Source: AWTP1-13 sp963814055
Lineage (GTDB): Bacteria > Pseudomonadota > Alphaproteobacteria > Rhizobiales > Hyphomicrobiaceae
Assembly: GCA_963814055.1 (NCBI GenBank)
Contig: CAWFBJ010000028.1
Coordinates: 1 to 64,000 of the forward strand
DNA length: 64,000 nt
Direction of reading: 5' to 3'
Shown: piece after piece, positions 8,938 through 17,220 of the stretch
Layout: each line of letters starts with the position of its first letter
How positions within the stretch are numbered: position 1 is the stretch's first letter
Position numbers and translations under genes: made by a program
The notes under the pieces: model-generated
Database searches by the model: none
What the model was told of the DNA's origin: nothing
What the model saw: only the letters and a program-made list of their open reading frames with translations

Positions 8938-10761
8938 TCAATGCGCCCGTGGGGGGTCAGTGCCGTGCATGAATCGATAACCCGCGGGTATGATCGTCGG
9001 GTCGTTGGTCACCGGCTTTGCAGGATCAACTGGCGGCCAAGCAAGATCGCCGAACCAAGCGGGTTTGGAAGGGAGAAAAAGACTGTCGGGTATCGCGGTT
9101 GGGGCTATGGTCCAGTCCTGTTTGCCTGAGAACGAGTTCCAGTTCCCCTCGATAAGCGTTGTTCCATGCTTGGTGGTATTGCGATCGACATAGAGGTCTC
9201 GCGGGCCGCCAGCGCCGTTCTCAGTTGGTACGGGGGGATGCAGTCCTGAAAAGCGGTTGTTGCCACTATCGGGAAAGCCGAGCCTGAAGATGGCTCTGCC
9301 AGACCAGCCACTCGTGGTTGCAAACTCATGGTTGGCATGGGTTGCGACTTCACCCAGGACATTGCCGACGATGGAATAGTAGAGATTCCTCCTGTCGATC
9401 TGAACCGCGATGTGGTTGGTTGCATGAATCCACTTGTTCCTTGCGGCAATGAAGTTCCGCAACAGGACGGTGTGCGACCCGCTTCCATGATATCCGTCGG
9501 CAGTGAACTTCCCCATGACGTTCCCCTCGACAAGATTGTATTGGGGATGGGGGCTATGGTTCGTGCTGATGTCACCCGCCATCATCCCGTGATTGGGCGA
9601 TGTCGGAGGGTCCCAATAGTAGGAATCGACGCAGTAGTTGTAGGCAATGACGTTGCCGAAGCCCCCCGAAAAATTGTCACCCGCCCCGGCGTCCGCGATA
9701 TTGATTGCGGGAAAGCCGCCGGCAGCGCAGATGTTGTCAATGATCAGGCTCCAATTCGCATCGTTCAGCAGGTTCAGCCCTTGGGAGTTTGGTCCGCCGT
9801 TGGACTGATTGTGCAAGCAGTTCCTCCTGAGCTCCACATGCCCCGACCAGGCAACAACGACGGTCTTGGACGGCATGTTAGAGAACTCGGAGCCCTTCAC
9901 CCACGCATTCCAGGCGCTGAATATTCTTATGAAGTCCTCTGGGTTGGAGCCGTCGCCTACGAACTTGATATCCTCCACCCCGGCGTTCTGGACAACGTTG
10001 GGGAACCGGGACAGTCGGGGTGACCGCGTGTAGTCGATAGGCAGAGGCGGCCTGAATTTTAAGGTGTTGCCACTGCGGGCTTCCACGATGTGCATGGACG
10101 CACGGGACCGGTACGACTTGCCGGTTCTTGCCCATACAAGTGCAGGGTCGTCCTCCTCGTCGACCATCACCATGGTGCCAGCCGCTATCGATGCAGCGCT
10201 CTCAACGGTAACCGCCGTGCTGCCCCGCGTTGCACCTCCGGTCACCGAAGTGAAGTAGCCAGGATTGTTCCTCGGGGGTGGCCATGGCATGCCGCCCTGG
10301 ATCAGAATCGCGTTGCCGGTGGACACCTGGAAAATTGTCGAGGGCCCTGCACCTCGCAAGGTGATCGATTTCCGGATCTCTATGCGATTGTCGATCAGGT
10401 ATTTGCCGGCCGGCACGTAAACCACTTGGCCGCTGGTACACTTATCGATCGCCCTCTGGATCGCAGCGACTGCACTGGCCGAGCCGGTGTTGTTGGCGCC
10501 GTATGGAGCCTGAGTAACATCAGCGCAGATCGCTGTGCGATTGGGTATTCCGCCCTCGACGCCGGCGGTCTCCCACGTGCCGGGGAGCGGCAGGCGATCG
10601 GGGGGAATGAGGAGTTGTGGTTGCTGGCGATCTGGTGACGCGTGCGTTGTCGCGGATGAGCTTTGCGCAAACGCTGCCCCCCCCAAGCCCCCTGAACATT
10701 CGGCAAGGACAACAAACGCGATCAATGCCGCATATGGAACTTTTGAGCTCTTATGTGTCAT
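8938..10761 (-). CDS. Secreted right-handed beta-helix protein (pectate-lyase-like)
   Basis: A 607-residue exported protein. The signal peptide is 'ALIAFVVLAECSGGLGGAAFA' with cleavage near residue 33. 'AAIQRAIDKCTSGQVVYVPAGKYLI' (about residues 100-125, quoted in part) is the entry of a pectate lyase superfamily/GH28-like beta helix. 'KSITLRGAG' follows, and then asparagine- and histidine-rich coils such as 'DNICAAGGFPAINIADAG', 'NLVEGNVMG' and 'LLRNFIAARN'. The family includes polysaccharide lyases, epimerases and hydrolases acting on acidic polymers in the periplasm or outside. In this locus it may trim or modify the polymer. No catalytic residues can be assigned from sequence alone. It faces the deacetylase gene tail-to-tail. 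Confidence 0.75.
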   Translation of the reverse strand: MTHKSSKVPYAALIAFVVLAECSGGLGGAAFAQSSSATTHASPDRQQPQLLIPPDRLPLPGTWETAGVEGGIPNRTAICADVTQAPYGANNTGSASAVAAIQRAIDKCTSGQVVYVPAGKYLIDNRIEIRKSITLRGAGPSTIFQVSTGNAILIQGGMPWPPPRNNPGYFTSVTGGATRGSTAVTVESAASIAAGTMVMVDEEDDPALVWARTGKSYRSRASMHIVEARSGNTLKFRPPLPIDYTRSPRLSRFPNVVQNAGVEDIKFVGDGSNPEDFIRIFSAWNAWVKGSEFSNMPSKTVVVAWSGHVELRRNCLHNQSNGGPNSQGLNLLNDANWSLIIDNICAAGGFPAINIADAGAGDNFSGGFGNVIAYNYCVDSYYWDPPTSPNHGMMAGDISTNHSPHPQYNLVEGNVMGKFTADGYHGSGSHTVLLRNFIAARNKWIHATNHIAVQIDRRNLYYSIVGNVLGEVATHANHEFATTSGWSGRAIFRLGFPDSGNNRFSGLHPPVPTENGAGGPRDLYVDRNTTKHGTTLIEGNWNSFSGKQDWTIAPTAIPDSLFLPSKPAWFGDLAWPPVDPAKPVTNDPTIIPAGYRFMHGTDPPRAH

Positions 10762-11029
10762 ATGGAAGCGTACCCGATCCGGACTACGTCATCTAAACTA
10801 TCGCCGATCCCTCAAGTCAATTGGCGAGGGAGTGCCTAGGCCAACGCCGGAGCCGTCCTTACAATCATCTTTACGTCCTTGTCGCAAATGCTCGAGGCAT
10901 CATTGCCCGTAGCTGTCATCAAAGCTCCAATCGATCTTCGGGATGTGGACACCCAAATCTTACGCCAGCACATGGACGTCTGATTGAGCGCATGGCGCTG
11001 GAACTTAGTGGTATCCCCTGGCTGCCCGG

Positions 11030-12664
11030 TCAGTCGAACAGCGTCGCGAGCCGCTTCTTGATGCTGTCGGCGATGTAGAGCGCGAGCGCCTGGATGGTCG
11101 ATGTAGGGTTCACACCGCCGGAGGTGACCAGGATGCTGCCGTCGACGATGAAGAGGTTCTTCACGTCGTGGCAGCGGCCCCATTCGTTCACCACGGAACG
11201 CTTGGGATCGTTGCCCATGCGCGCGGTACCAAGGAGGTGTCCCGGACTGCTCAGCGCGGTGCTGGAGCCGAAGATGTTACTTGCCCCGGCCGCCTCGAGC
11301 GCCTCAGTCGCTCGGGCAATGCCGTGCTCCATCATGGCCCGCGTGTTCTCGCCCACCGTGTAGTCGATCCTCGGCGCCGGGATGCCGTGACTGTCCTTCA
11401 GCAAGGGGTCGAGAGTGACGCGGTTGTGCTCCTCGGGCAGATCCTCGCAGGCGACGATCGCCGTGAGGCGGTGGTAAAGCTGCGTGCGATAGACGCGGTG
11501 ATGATCCTTGCCCCAGGGAAGACGGCCGGTGCCGAGGTTGGTGATCGCCTCGTGGGCAGGACCGTTGCCTCGGACGAACTGCAGCGTATAGCCCCGCACG
11601 AAGCCGCGCGAGCGGTCGGTTTCGTAAAATTCCTTGCTCCACAGCACTGTCGGCGGCGCGCGGTCGCCATCCATCTCCTTGTCGACATAGCCCGACACCT
11701 GCGGCCAAGGGTGCAGCATCAGGTTCCTGCCCACGAGGCCCGATGAGTTCGCCAAGCCATTGGGAAACCGGGAGGAGGCCGAGTTGAGCAGAAGTCGCGG
11801 CGTGCCGATGCCGTTGGCCGCCACGATCACCACTTCAGCGGGCTGGAAACGCTCCACTCCGTTCGGGTCGTAGTAGACGACGCCAGAGGCGAAGCCCAGC
11901 TCGTTGGTGGTTATCACGCGCACGCGGCAGCGCGTGCGCAAGTCCACCCTGGCCCGGAGTGCATGTGGCCAATACGTGATGTCAACGCTCGCTTTGGCCC
12001 CTTGCGCGCAACCCAGCGTGCACTGGCCCAGATTGATGCACTTGGCGCGACCGTCGTACTCCGTCGTCGCCAAGGCGATCTCGGATGGCCACCAGTGCCA
12101 GCCAAGTTTGTTGAGTGCCTGCGCATACCTGGTGCCGGACCTGCCGAGCGACACGGGCGGCAAGGTGGGCTGGTGCGCGGGGTACGCCGGATCGCCGGCA
12201 AGGCCGGCGACGCCCATCATACGGTCGTTCTGCGCGAAATAGGGCTCCAGCATCCAGTAGTCGATTGGCCAGTCCTCCGCCACACCATCAAGCGTCCTCA
12301 CCTTGAAATCGGACGGATGTAGGCGCGGGAAGTGCGCCATGTAGAGGATCGTTCCGCCGCCGACGCCATTGAAGTTGGCGACCTTAATCGAGGAGCTGTC
12401 CTCGTTGATGGGATAGTCGGCGTCGCGCGCGCGACGGTTTGGGTTGATGTGGAAGTCGGCATAGCGGCGCGCTTCCCAGTTGCGCCCGTTGGTGGGGAAC
12501 TCAGTGGGGTTGGTCCAGTCGCCCTGCTCGAGACACAGGATCTTCATGCGTGTTTCGGCGAGGCTCCAGGCCACTGCGGCGCCCGAGGCGCCGGCGCCGA
12601 TGATGAGCACGTCGACGATGGCATCGGTCGGGCGGGGGGCGCCGGGATCTTCTGCCGCGGCCAT
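11030..12664 (-). CDS. GMC-type FAD oxidoreductase (large subunit)
   Basis: A 544-residue flavoprotein of the glucose-methanol-choline family. 'DVLIIGAGASGAAVAWSLAE' is the FAD-binding GxGxxG near the N-terminus. 'NFNGVGGGTILYMAHFPR' is the covalent-flavin/ADP region. 'EVVIVAANGIGTPRLLLNSA' is the GMC signature. The C-terminus holds 'GTARMGNDPKRSVVNEWGR', 'NLFIVDGSILVTSGGVNPT' and the active-site His/Asn region. I start it at the ATG at 12664, two bases after the small-subunit stop and with GGAGGGAGGCTGAGG in front. It is similar to the catalytic subunits of gluconate/glucose/sorbitol dehydrogenases, which oxidise polyols or sugar acids. No signal peptide and no cytochrome c subunit gene are visible. 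Confidence 0.88.
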   Translation of the reverse strand: MAAAEDPGAPRPTDAIVDVLIIGAGASGAAVAWSLAETRMKILCLEQGDWTNPTEFPTNGRNWEARRYADFHINPNRRARDADYPINEDSSSIKVANFNGVGGGTILYMAHFPRLHPSDFKVRTLDGVAEDWPIDYWMLEPYFAQNDRMMGVAGLAGDPAYPAHQPTLPPVSLGRSGTRYAQALNKLGWHWWPSEIALATTEYDGRAKCINLGQCTLGCAQGAKASVDITYWPHALRARVDLRTRCRVRVITTNELGFASGVVYYDPNGVERFQPAEVVIVAANGIGTPRLLLNSASSRFPNGLANSSGLVGRNLMLHPWPQVSGYVDKEMDGDRAPPTVLWSKEFYETDRSRGFVRGYTLQFVRGNGPAHEAITNLGTGRLPWGKDHHRVYRTQLYHRLTAIVACEDLPEEHNRVTLDPLLKDSHGIPAPRIDYTVGENTRAMMEHGIARATEALEAAGASNIFGSSTALSSPGHLLGTARMGNDPKRSVVNEWGRCHDVKNLFIVDGSILVTSGGVNPTSTIQALALYIADSIKKRLATLFD

Positions 12665-12666
12665 CC

Positions 12667-13128
12667 TCAGCCTCCCTCCACGTCGCGCCACATCGGCGGT
12701 CGATCGCGCACCGCGTCGAGCAGCGACCAGTCGCCCTGCTCCACGATATGGCCCTTGGGGAACGGCGGCCCTGGCTCAAGGCCTAGCGACCTGATCACGC
12801 GGTCGTCGCGGTAGTAGCATTGCAGCACCGCCCGCCCGAGTGCCGTGGTCTCGCGTCCCTGACGCCGGAGCAGCGCCATCGCCGTCGCCTCCGCCTTGGC
12901 CTCGTCCATTGCGGCGAAGTCTCCGCCGGCCAGTTCGCGCAGCATGGCCAGTGCTTTGCGCACGTCGTTTTGGTCACGGCCGAGGGAGCGGACGATGTCC
13001 GCGAAGATCGCCGCGTCCTCTGCGCCAGGCACGCGATAGTCTGTGCTCGAGGGCACCATGAAGCCAACCAGCCGGCGCAGATCTCGCAACTCCCCAGGTG
13101 TCAGTTCGCTCGCGAGATAGTCCCCCAT
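12667..13128 (-). CDS. Gluconate 2-dehydrogenase subunit 3-like small subunit
   Basis: A 153-residue helical protein. I chose the Met at 13128 because AAGGAGG lies seven bases before it; the ORF opens at 13173. 'LTPGELRDLRRLVGFMVPS', 'AEDAAIFADIVRSL' and the C-terminal 'LLDAVRDRPPMWRDVEGG' match the small, non-catalytic subunit of membrane gluconate/sorbitol dehydrogenases. In those enzymes it escorts the flavoprotein out through its Tat signal. Here no Tat signal is present, which would leave the complex in the cytosol unless the true start is upstream. It is translationally linked to the GMC gene (two-base gap). Confidence 0.75.
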   Translation of the reverse strand: MGDYLASELTPGELRDLRRLVGFMVPSSTDYRVPGAEDAAIFADIVRSLGRDQNDVRKALAMLRELAGGDFAAMDEAKAEATAMALLRRQGRETTALGRAVLQCYYRDDRVIRSLGLEPGPPFPKGHIVEQGDWSLLDAVRDRPPMWRDVEGG

Positions 13129-13166
13129 GTCGGCCTCCTTGGAAAGCATCCGCCGAGCGGCGGCCG

Positions 13167-13265
13167 TCACCACTTTCGGCTGTTAATGTCCTTCAGGCGA
13201 TGTCCAGCATCGCCCAGCATCTTCTTCAGCTTGCCGTTCTCGTCTTTGAGCGCCTTCAGCCGCCG
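13167..13265 (-). pseudogene. IS3-family orfA C-terminal fragment
   Basis: A short open stretch on the minus strand reads 'RRLKALKDENGKLKKMLGD' and ends 'RLKDINSRKW' plus TGA. That is the leucine-zipper tail and conserved end of IS3-type OrfA proteins (usually LKxLLxKKW). No start, no helix-turn-helix and no OrfB remain. It lies just upstream of the GMC small-subunit gene and marks an old insertion. Confidence 0.65.
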
Positions 13266-13587
13266 CGCATGCGACACGTCAGGTCAAGCCCAACGGAAGC
13301 GCGAGGGCATCTATGACATTCGCGATATCCGACATGCATTCCCTGACTCGGCTCGCAGCTCATGTTAGGACCATAACGCGACCATAACGAGCAAGCGTGA
13401 TTCTGTAGTCTCTTCGCTGTACCGCACCGCGATCCAACACCTACCTGAACCCGGACTTGCGCCAACCATACCTCTTCCGCATGCAACCCTCGGCCATCAA
13501 TGCGCCATTGAACCGAGGGCGTCCATAGTAGCGTGGTCGCGGACGGAACGCTCGCAGCGCGCGCGTGTGTGTGTGTGTGTGTAATCC
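13266..13587. other. Intergenic with a GT dinucleotide repeat
   Basis: About 320 bases between the insertion-sequence fragment and the 3' end of the UDP-sugar dehydrogenase. No gene is supported. A run of nine GT units lies at 13565-13582, preceded by a short GC alternation, so about 24 bases are alternating purine-pyrimidine. The run ends just before the dehydrogenase stop codon. Confidence 0.6.
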
Positions 13588-14937
13588 CTAGGCCTTTACA
13601 ACATTTGAGCCGACGGCACCCGTCCGAGCGCACGCATTTCGCGTATCAACAACGATCTTTGAGTGTTCTACGAGCAGCTTGTAATCGATCGCGTCATGAT
13701 CCGTCGTGATCAACGCTGCATCATAACTGGAGATAACCTCACTGGTAAAGGCGACTGACTTGCGCCCTGCGAAATCGGGATGCTCGCGCGTTAATGGGAT
13801 CGTGGGAACAAACGGATCGTATACGCCGCACACCGCACCCTGGCGTTCCAGAAGCTCAATCAACTTGAAGGATGGGCTTTCGCGAGTATCGCCAACATTC
13901 TTTTTATACGCCAACCCGATCACAAGAATTTTCGCCCCGTTTAGTCCACGCCCTGTTCGCGCGTTCAACTCCTCAACCATACGGGAAACTACGTACCTCG
14001 GCATCATCGTGTTGATCTCGCCGGCGAGCTCGATGAACCGGGTTGTCAAACCGTACTCCCGCGACTTCCAGGTCAGATAAAACGGATCGATCGGTATGCA
14101 GTGACCGCCCAATCCTGGCCCCGGGTAGAACGCCATGAAGCCGAAGGGCTTAGTCTTGGCTGCTTCGATCACCTCCCACGTATCGATACCCATCTCCGCG
14201 TAGAGCATCTTGAGTTCGTTCACGAGGGCGATGTTCACCGACCGAAACACGTTCTCCGTGATCTTGACGGCTTCAGCAGCCTCCAAGCTGGAGACCGGCA
14301 CGGTCTTGGCGATGAATGAGCTGTAAAGAGCGTCCGCCAGCTGCAGAGCATCCTTCCCATCGCCACCGATGACCTTGGGAATGCTTTTGGTCGAGAAGTG
14401 GATGTTGCCGGGATCTTCGCGTTCCGGGCTGTAGGCAATGAAAAAGTCTTTCCCGCTGACGAGATTGGATTTCTCCAGGATGGGTTTGACGACCTCTCGC
14501 GTCGTTCCCGGATATGACGTGGATTCCAGGACGATGAGCTGCCCTTGCCGCAAGTTCGGGAGAATGGAGAGGGCTGTGCCTTCCACAAAAGAAAGGTCGG
14601 GCTCCCGGTGACTGGTCAGAGGCGTGGGCACGCATATCAGAATCGCATCGGCTTTGCCTAGGTCTGCAAAGCTGGATGTCGGTTGAAAGCGGCCGTCTTT
14701 GATGGCATCTGCGAATGGTTGAGCCGGCAAATTATCAATATAGCTTTCACCATTCTTGAGAGCTTTGATCTTTCGTTCGTCGATATCGAGGCCAATAACG
14801 CTGAACCTCGCCTGGAGCATCGCCAAGACCAACGGCAAGCCGACGTAGCCCAATCCAACGACAGCAACAGTCGCCGTGCGATCGCGATATCTTGAAAGCA
14901 GCTTCTCTACTGACAAAGGCTCATTTCGTTCGGTCAT
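13588..14937 (-). CDS. Nucleotide-sugar 6-dehydrogenase (WbpA/TviB type)
   Basis: A 449-residue NAD-dependent dehydrogenase that oxidises C6 of a UDP-sugar to the uronic acid, two hydride transfers per turnover. The Rossmann entry is 'VAVVGLGYVGLPLVLAMLQA' at about residues 23-42. The central domain has 'LIVLESTSYPGTTREV'. The active-site Cys sits in 'GGHCIPIDPFYLTWKSREYG'. The C-terminal UDP-binding domain holds 'KNVGDTRESPSFKL'. The 'GHCIPIDPFYL' version with 'FYPGPGLGGH' is typical of UDP-GlcNAc or UDP-ManNAc dehydrogenases rather than UDP-glucose dehydrogenases; the exact substrate is inference. It provides an acidic sugar for the polymer of this locus. Confidence 0.85.
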   Translation of the reverse strand: MTERNEPLSVEKLLSRYRDRTATVAVVGLGYVGLPLVLAMLQARFSVIGLDIDERKIKALKNGESYIDNLPAQPFADAIKDGRFQPTSSFADLGKADAILICVPTPLTSHREPDLSFVEGTALSILPNLRQGQLIVLESTSYPGTTREVVKPILEKSNLVSGKDFFIAYSPEREDPGNIHFSTKSIPKVIGGDGKDALQLADALYSSFIAKTVPVSSLEAAEAVKITENVFRSVNIALVNELKMLYAEMGIDTWEVIEAAKTKPFGFMAFYPGPGLGGHCIPIDPFYLTWKSREYGLTTRFIELAGEINTMMPRYVVSRMVEELNARTGRGLNGAKILVIGLAYKKNVGDTRESPSFKLIELLERQGAVCGVYDPFVPTIPLTREHPDFAGRKSVAFTSEVISSYDAALITTDHDAIDYKLLVEHSKIVVDTRNACARTGAVGSNVVKA

Positions 14938-15182
14938 CTCGCACCTCGCTGCGGCATATCCATTGTATCAAGCGCTGAACGGGACTCGCCAGCAGGATTG
15001 AAACTCGGTTTATACGGTCTTCAAAGCGGGCCCGGCCGAGGCGAGGCGGCCACCGACACCTGCGCCAGAAAAGTAAAGATCAAATGATGCGCACGCCACT
15101 CGATCCGCCTGTCAAGGCGGAGGCGAATGGACGAACAGAATTGAACGGCTTTGCAGATGGAACGTTCATGCCGCTGCTCGTT

Positions 15183-15617
15183 CTAGGGTGAGGATCGCAC
15201 GTCGTTGACCCTGGACCAGATCAACAGCCCCGCGCTACCGCCAATCAAGCAAAAGGCCGCAACGAGGATTTCGCCGACCTGAGCTTCGCCAACATTGGCT
15301 ACATACGGCACCAGGCCGAGACCGATCCAGATCAGCTTCTGCCACTGATAGGAATCATAGCGCTTGGCGAGCGCGCGCCGCCCCGCCCAGACTTCCTTGA
15401 CTTTGCCAGAGAACGGCAGCGCAAAACGGATGACGGCCGGAACCACCCGGAGGGCGATGAGCGTTGCGACGAAGAAGGCGGGAAACACCCAAACCGATTT
15501 GCTGCCTCCGAACAGGGTGCGCGACACAGGCGGGCTGCACAAACCGATCAACACGCGGACGAATGCACTCCAAGGCCAGCTATCGAACCCGACCAGAATG
15601 CGTTCGAAGGGTCGCAT
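15183..15617 (-). CDS. Small integral membrane protein, unknown function
   Basis: A 144-residue protein started at the Met at 15617 (MRPFERILVGFD); the ORF opens at 15650. It has about four hydrophobic segments: 'SAFVRVLIGLCSP', 'VWVFPAFFVATLIALRVVPA', 'KLIWIGLGLVPYVANV' and 'ILVAAFCLIGGSAGLLIW'. Between segments two and three there is a basic loop 'EVWAGRRALAKRYDSYQWQ'. It follows the flippase gene by about 35 bases on the same strand and is probably co-transcribed with it. I do not recognise a family. A role as an accessory membrane protein in polymer export is only inferred from position. Confidence 0.6.
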   Translation of the reverse strand: MRPFERILVGFDSWPWSAFVRVLIGLCSPPVSRTLFGGSKSVWVFPAFFVATLIALRVVPAVIRFALPFSGKVKEVWAGRRALAKRYDSYQWQKLIWIGLGLVPYVANVGEAQVGEILVAAFCLIGGSAGLLIWSRVNDVRSSP

Positions 15618-15651
15618 GATCACTCCCTCGCTTCGCCAAACTTGTGCCAAG

Positions 15652-17169
15652 CTATTGATCCCGCCGCACCCGGAATGGAACTGGAAGGTAATGGCGCACC
15701 AAAGAGAACGCCAAATATAGAGGAGCCGTTACCCTGAAGACGCCGGCGATCAACACAAGGTAAATGGCCAGGCACATCGGCACGGAAACCAGGAACCTCG
15801 TCAACTGAGGAAGATCGGCCAGAAATTCCCGCTCTATCGCAAACCCAGACAGCACCGTGATGAGTGCTGCTAATGTCTGTGGCCCCACGGTCCGAAGCAC
15901 GTCGCCGGCTCCGATCCCCAACGGTTGCCCGGCATACGCCAAGGCCGGAATGAAAAGGCAGAACGTGACCATGGCATGCGCGGCCGCAACGCCTTGAAGC
16001 CCGAAGGGGACGGCCGAGAGCACGGCCACAAGCTGACATATCGCGCTAAAGACACCCCACCGCATCCAGCGGTCCGAACGCCCAGCCGCAACATGGAGCC
16101 AGCCGAGCGTGCGCTCGGTGACGTGGGCAATGCCTTTGACAGCGAAGATACACACCAATGGCCCCGCCAGCGTCCATTTTTTGCCAAGCAACAGCACCAC
16201 GAAATCCTCCGCGGTGACGGCGAGGACTGCGAATTCTCCGGCTGAGAAAAACGTCAGCGACGAGAGCGCTGCAGCCCAGGATCGCTTGAGCTCGCTCAGG
16301 TCGCTCCTGAGCTTGCTGAGACTGGACACCGCGACATCATGCAGCTGCGTGAACACTCCCAGGAAGTTGTCATAAAGCAGGAACGCGTTCTGGAAGTAGC
16401 CAAGAGGTCCTGCCCCATAGAAATACCCGAGCGAGATTCGATCTGCCGATTTCGCCCAATAGTCGGTCATCGTGAAACCGGTCACGCCCAACCCGAAGCG
16501 GAGCATCTCCGCGCTTCCCGAGCAGTAGCGCGGTCGCCCCGGTACCCATGGGCAGATCACCCATGCTGCTATGGCGGACAAAGTTGTTGTCAGGATGGGC
16601 TTTGCTACAAGTGCCCAATAACCCCAACCCGTGAGCGCCATCGTGATCGCGATAATGCTGCTGACCACATTGGCGATGATGTCGATAGCGGCGATCTGCC
16701 TGAACTGCATTGCGCGCCGCATCAGGGCAAAGTGCTGAGACGACAGAGCCGCCATGACAAGCGTCACGGAGGATGCGATGGCGATGCCCGTCAGTGCCGA
16801 CTCGCCATAAAATACAGCAATGAACTCGCTGCCACCCGCGAGAAGCACTGCCAACGTGGCGCCAATTGCGACCTTGAGCCAGAACAACGCACTGGCTTCG
16901 GCGTGGGTAATTCGTCCTTTCTGAACCGTGGCATCGGTTGTGCCGAGATCGATGAGCATCGGCGCGAAGCCGATCAGCGCGAACACCATGGCTACAAGAC
17001 CGTAGTCCTGAGGGGTCAGCAGGCGCGCCAACAGGATCGTCGAACCCACCTGCACAATGATGTTCACGCCACGCGCGGCGAGGAATGCGACCCCACTGTG
17101 CAGCGAATGACGGCCAAGTCCCGCATGCGGCGCGTTCTCGTCGAAATACTTTTGGGCTCTGGCACTCAA
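15652..17169 (-). CDS. Polysaccharide flippase (Wzx/MOP family)
   Basis: A 505-residue membrane protein with about 12-14 hydrophobic helices. The N-terminus 'HSGVAFLAARGVNIIVQVGST' followed by 'LLARLLTPQDYGLVAMVFAL' is the signature of the oligosaccharide flippase family (PST/MOP). The middle 'GFTMTDYWAKSADRISLG' also fits. It would move undecaprenyl-linked repeat units across the inner membrane to the ExoQ-like polymerase encoded at 6631-8082. It sits in a minus-strand run with the small membrane protein after it and the duplicated-domain protein before it (52-base gap). Confidence 0.9.
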   Translation of the reverse strand: MSARAQKYFDENAPHAGLGRHSLHSGVAFLAARGVNIIVQVGSTILLARLLTPQDYGLVAMVFALIGFAPMLIDLGTTDATVQKGRITHAEASALFWLKVAIGATLAVLLAGGSEFIAVFYGESALTGIAIASSVTLVMAALSSQHFALMRRAMQFRQIAAIDIIANVVSSIIAITMALTGWGYWALVAKPILTTTLSAIAAWVICPWVPGRPRYCSGSAEMLRFGLGVTGFTMTDYWAKSADRISLGYFYGAGPLGYFQNAFLLYDNFLGVFTQLHDVAVSSLSKLRSDLSELKRSWAAALSSLTFFSAGEFAVLAVTAEDFVVLLLGKKWTLAGPLVCIFAVKGIAHVTERTLGWLHVAAGRSDRWMRWGVFSAICQLVAVLSAVPFGLQGVAAAHAMVTFCLFIPALAYAGQPLGIGAGDVLRTVGPQTLAALITVLSGFAIEREFLADLPQLTRFLVSVPMCLAIYLVLIAGVFRVTAPLYLAFSLVRHYLPVPFRVRRDQ

Positions 17170-17220
17170 TTTGAACTACTCTTTTCATGATTTTGATTCA
17201 GAAAGAAGCTGCGCGCGATT

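Noticed and set aside
13565..13582. GT repeat considered as a phase-variable tract
   Set aside because: It lies just past the dehydrogenase stop codon region rather than inside a coding start or a promoter spacer, so slippage would not obviously switch a gene.
13256..13633. 125-residue minus-strand ORF with a 'THTHTHARA' stretch
   Set aside because: The His/Thr alternation is the translation of the GT repeat, and the ORF overlaps the dehydrogenase 3' end.
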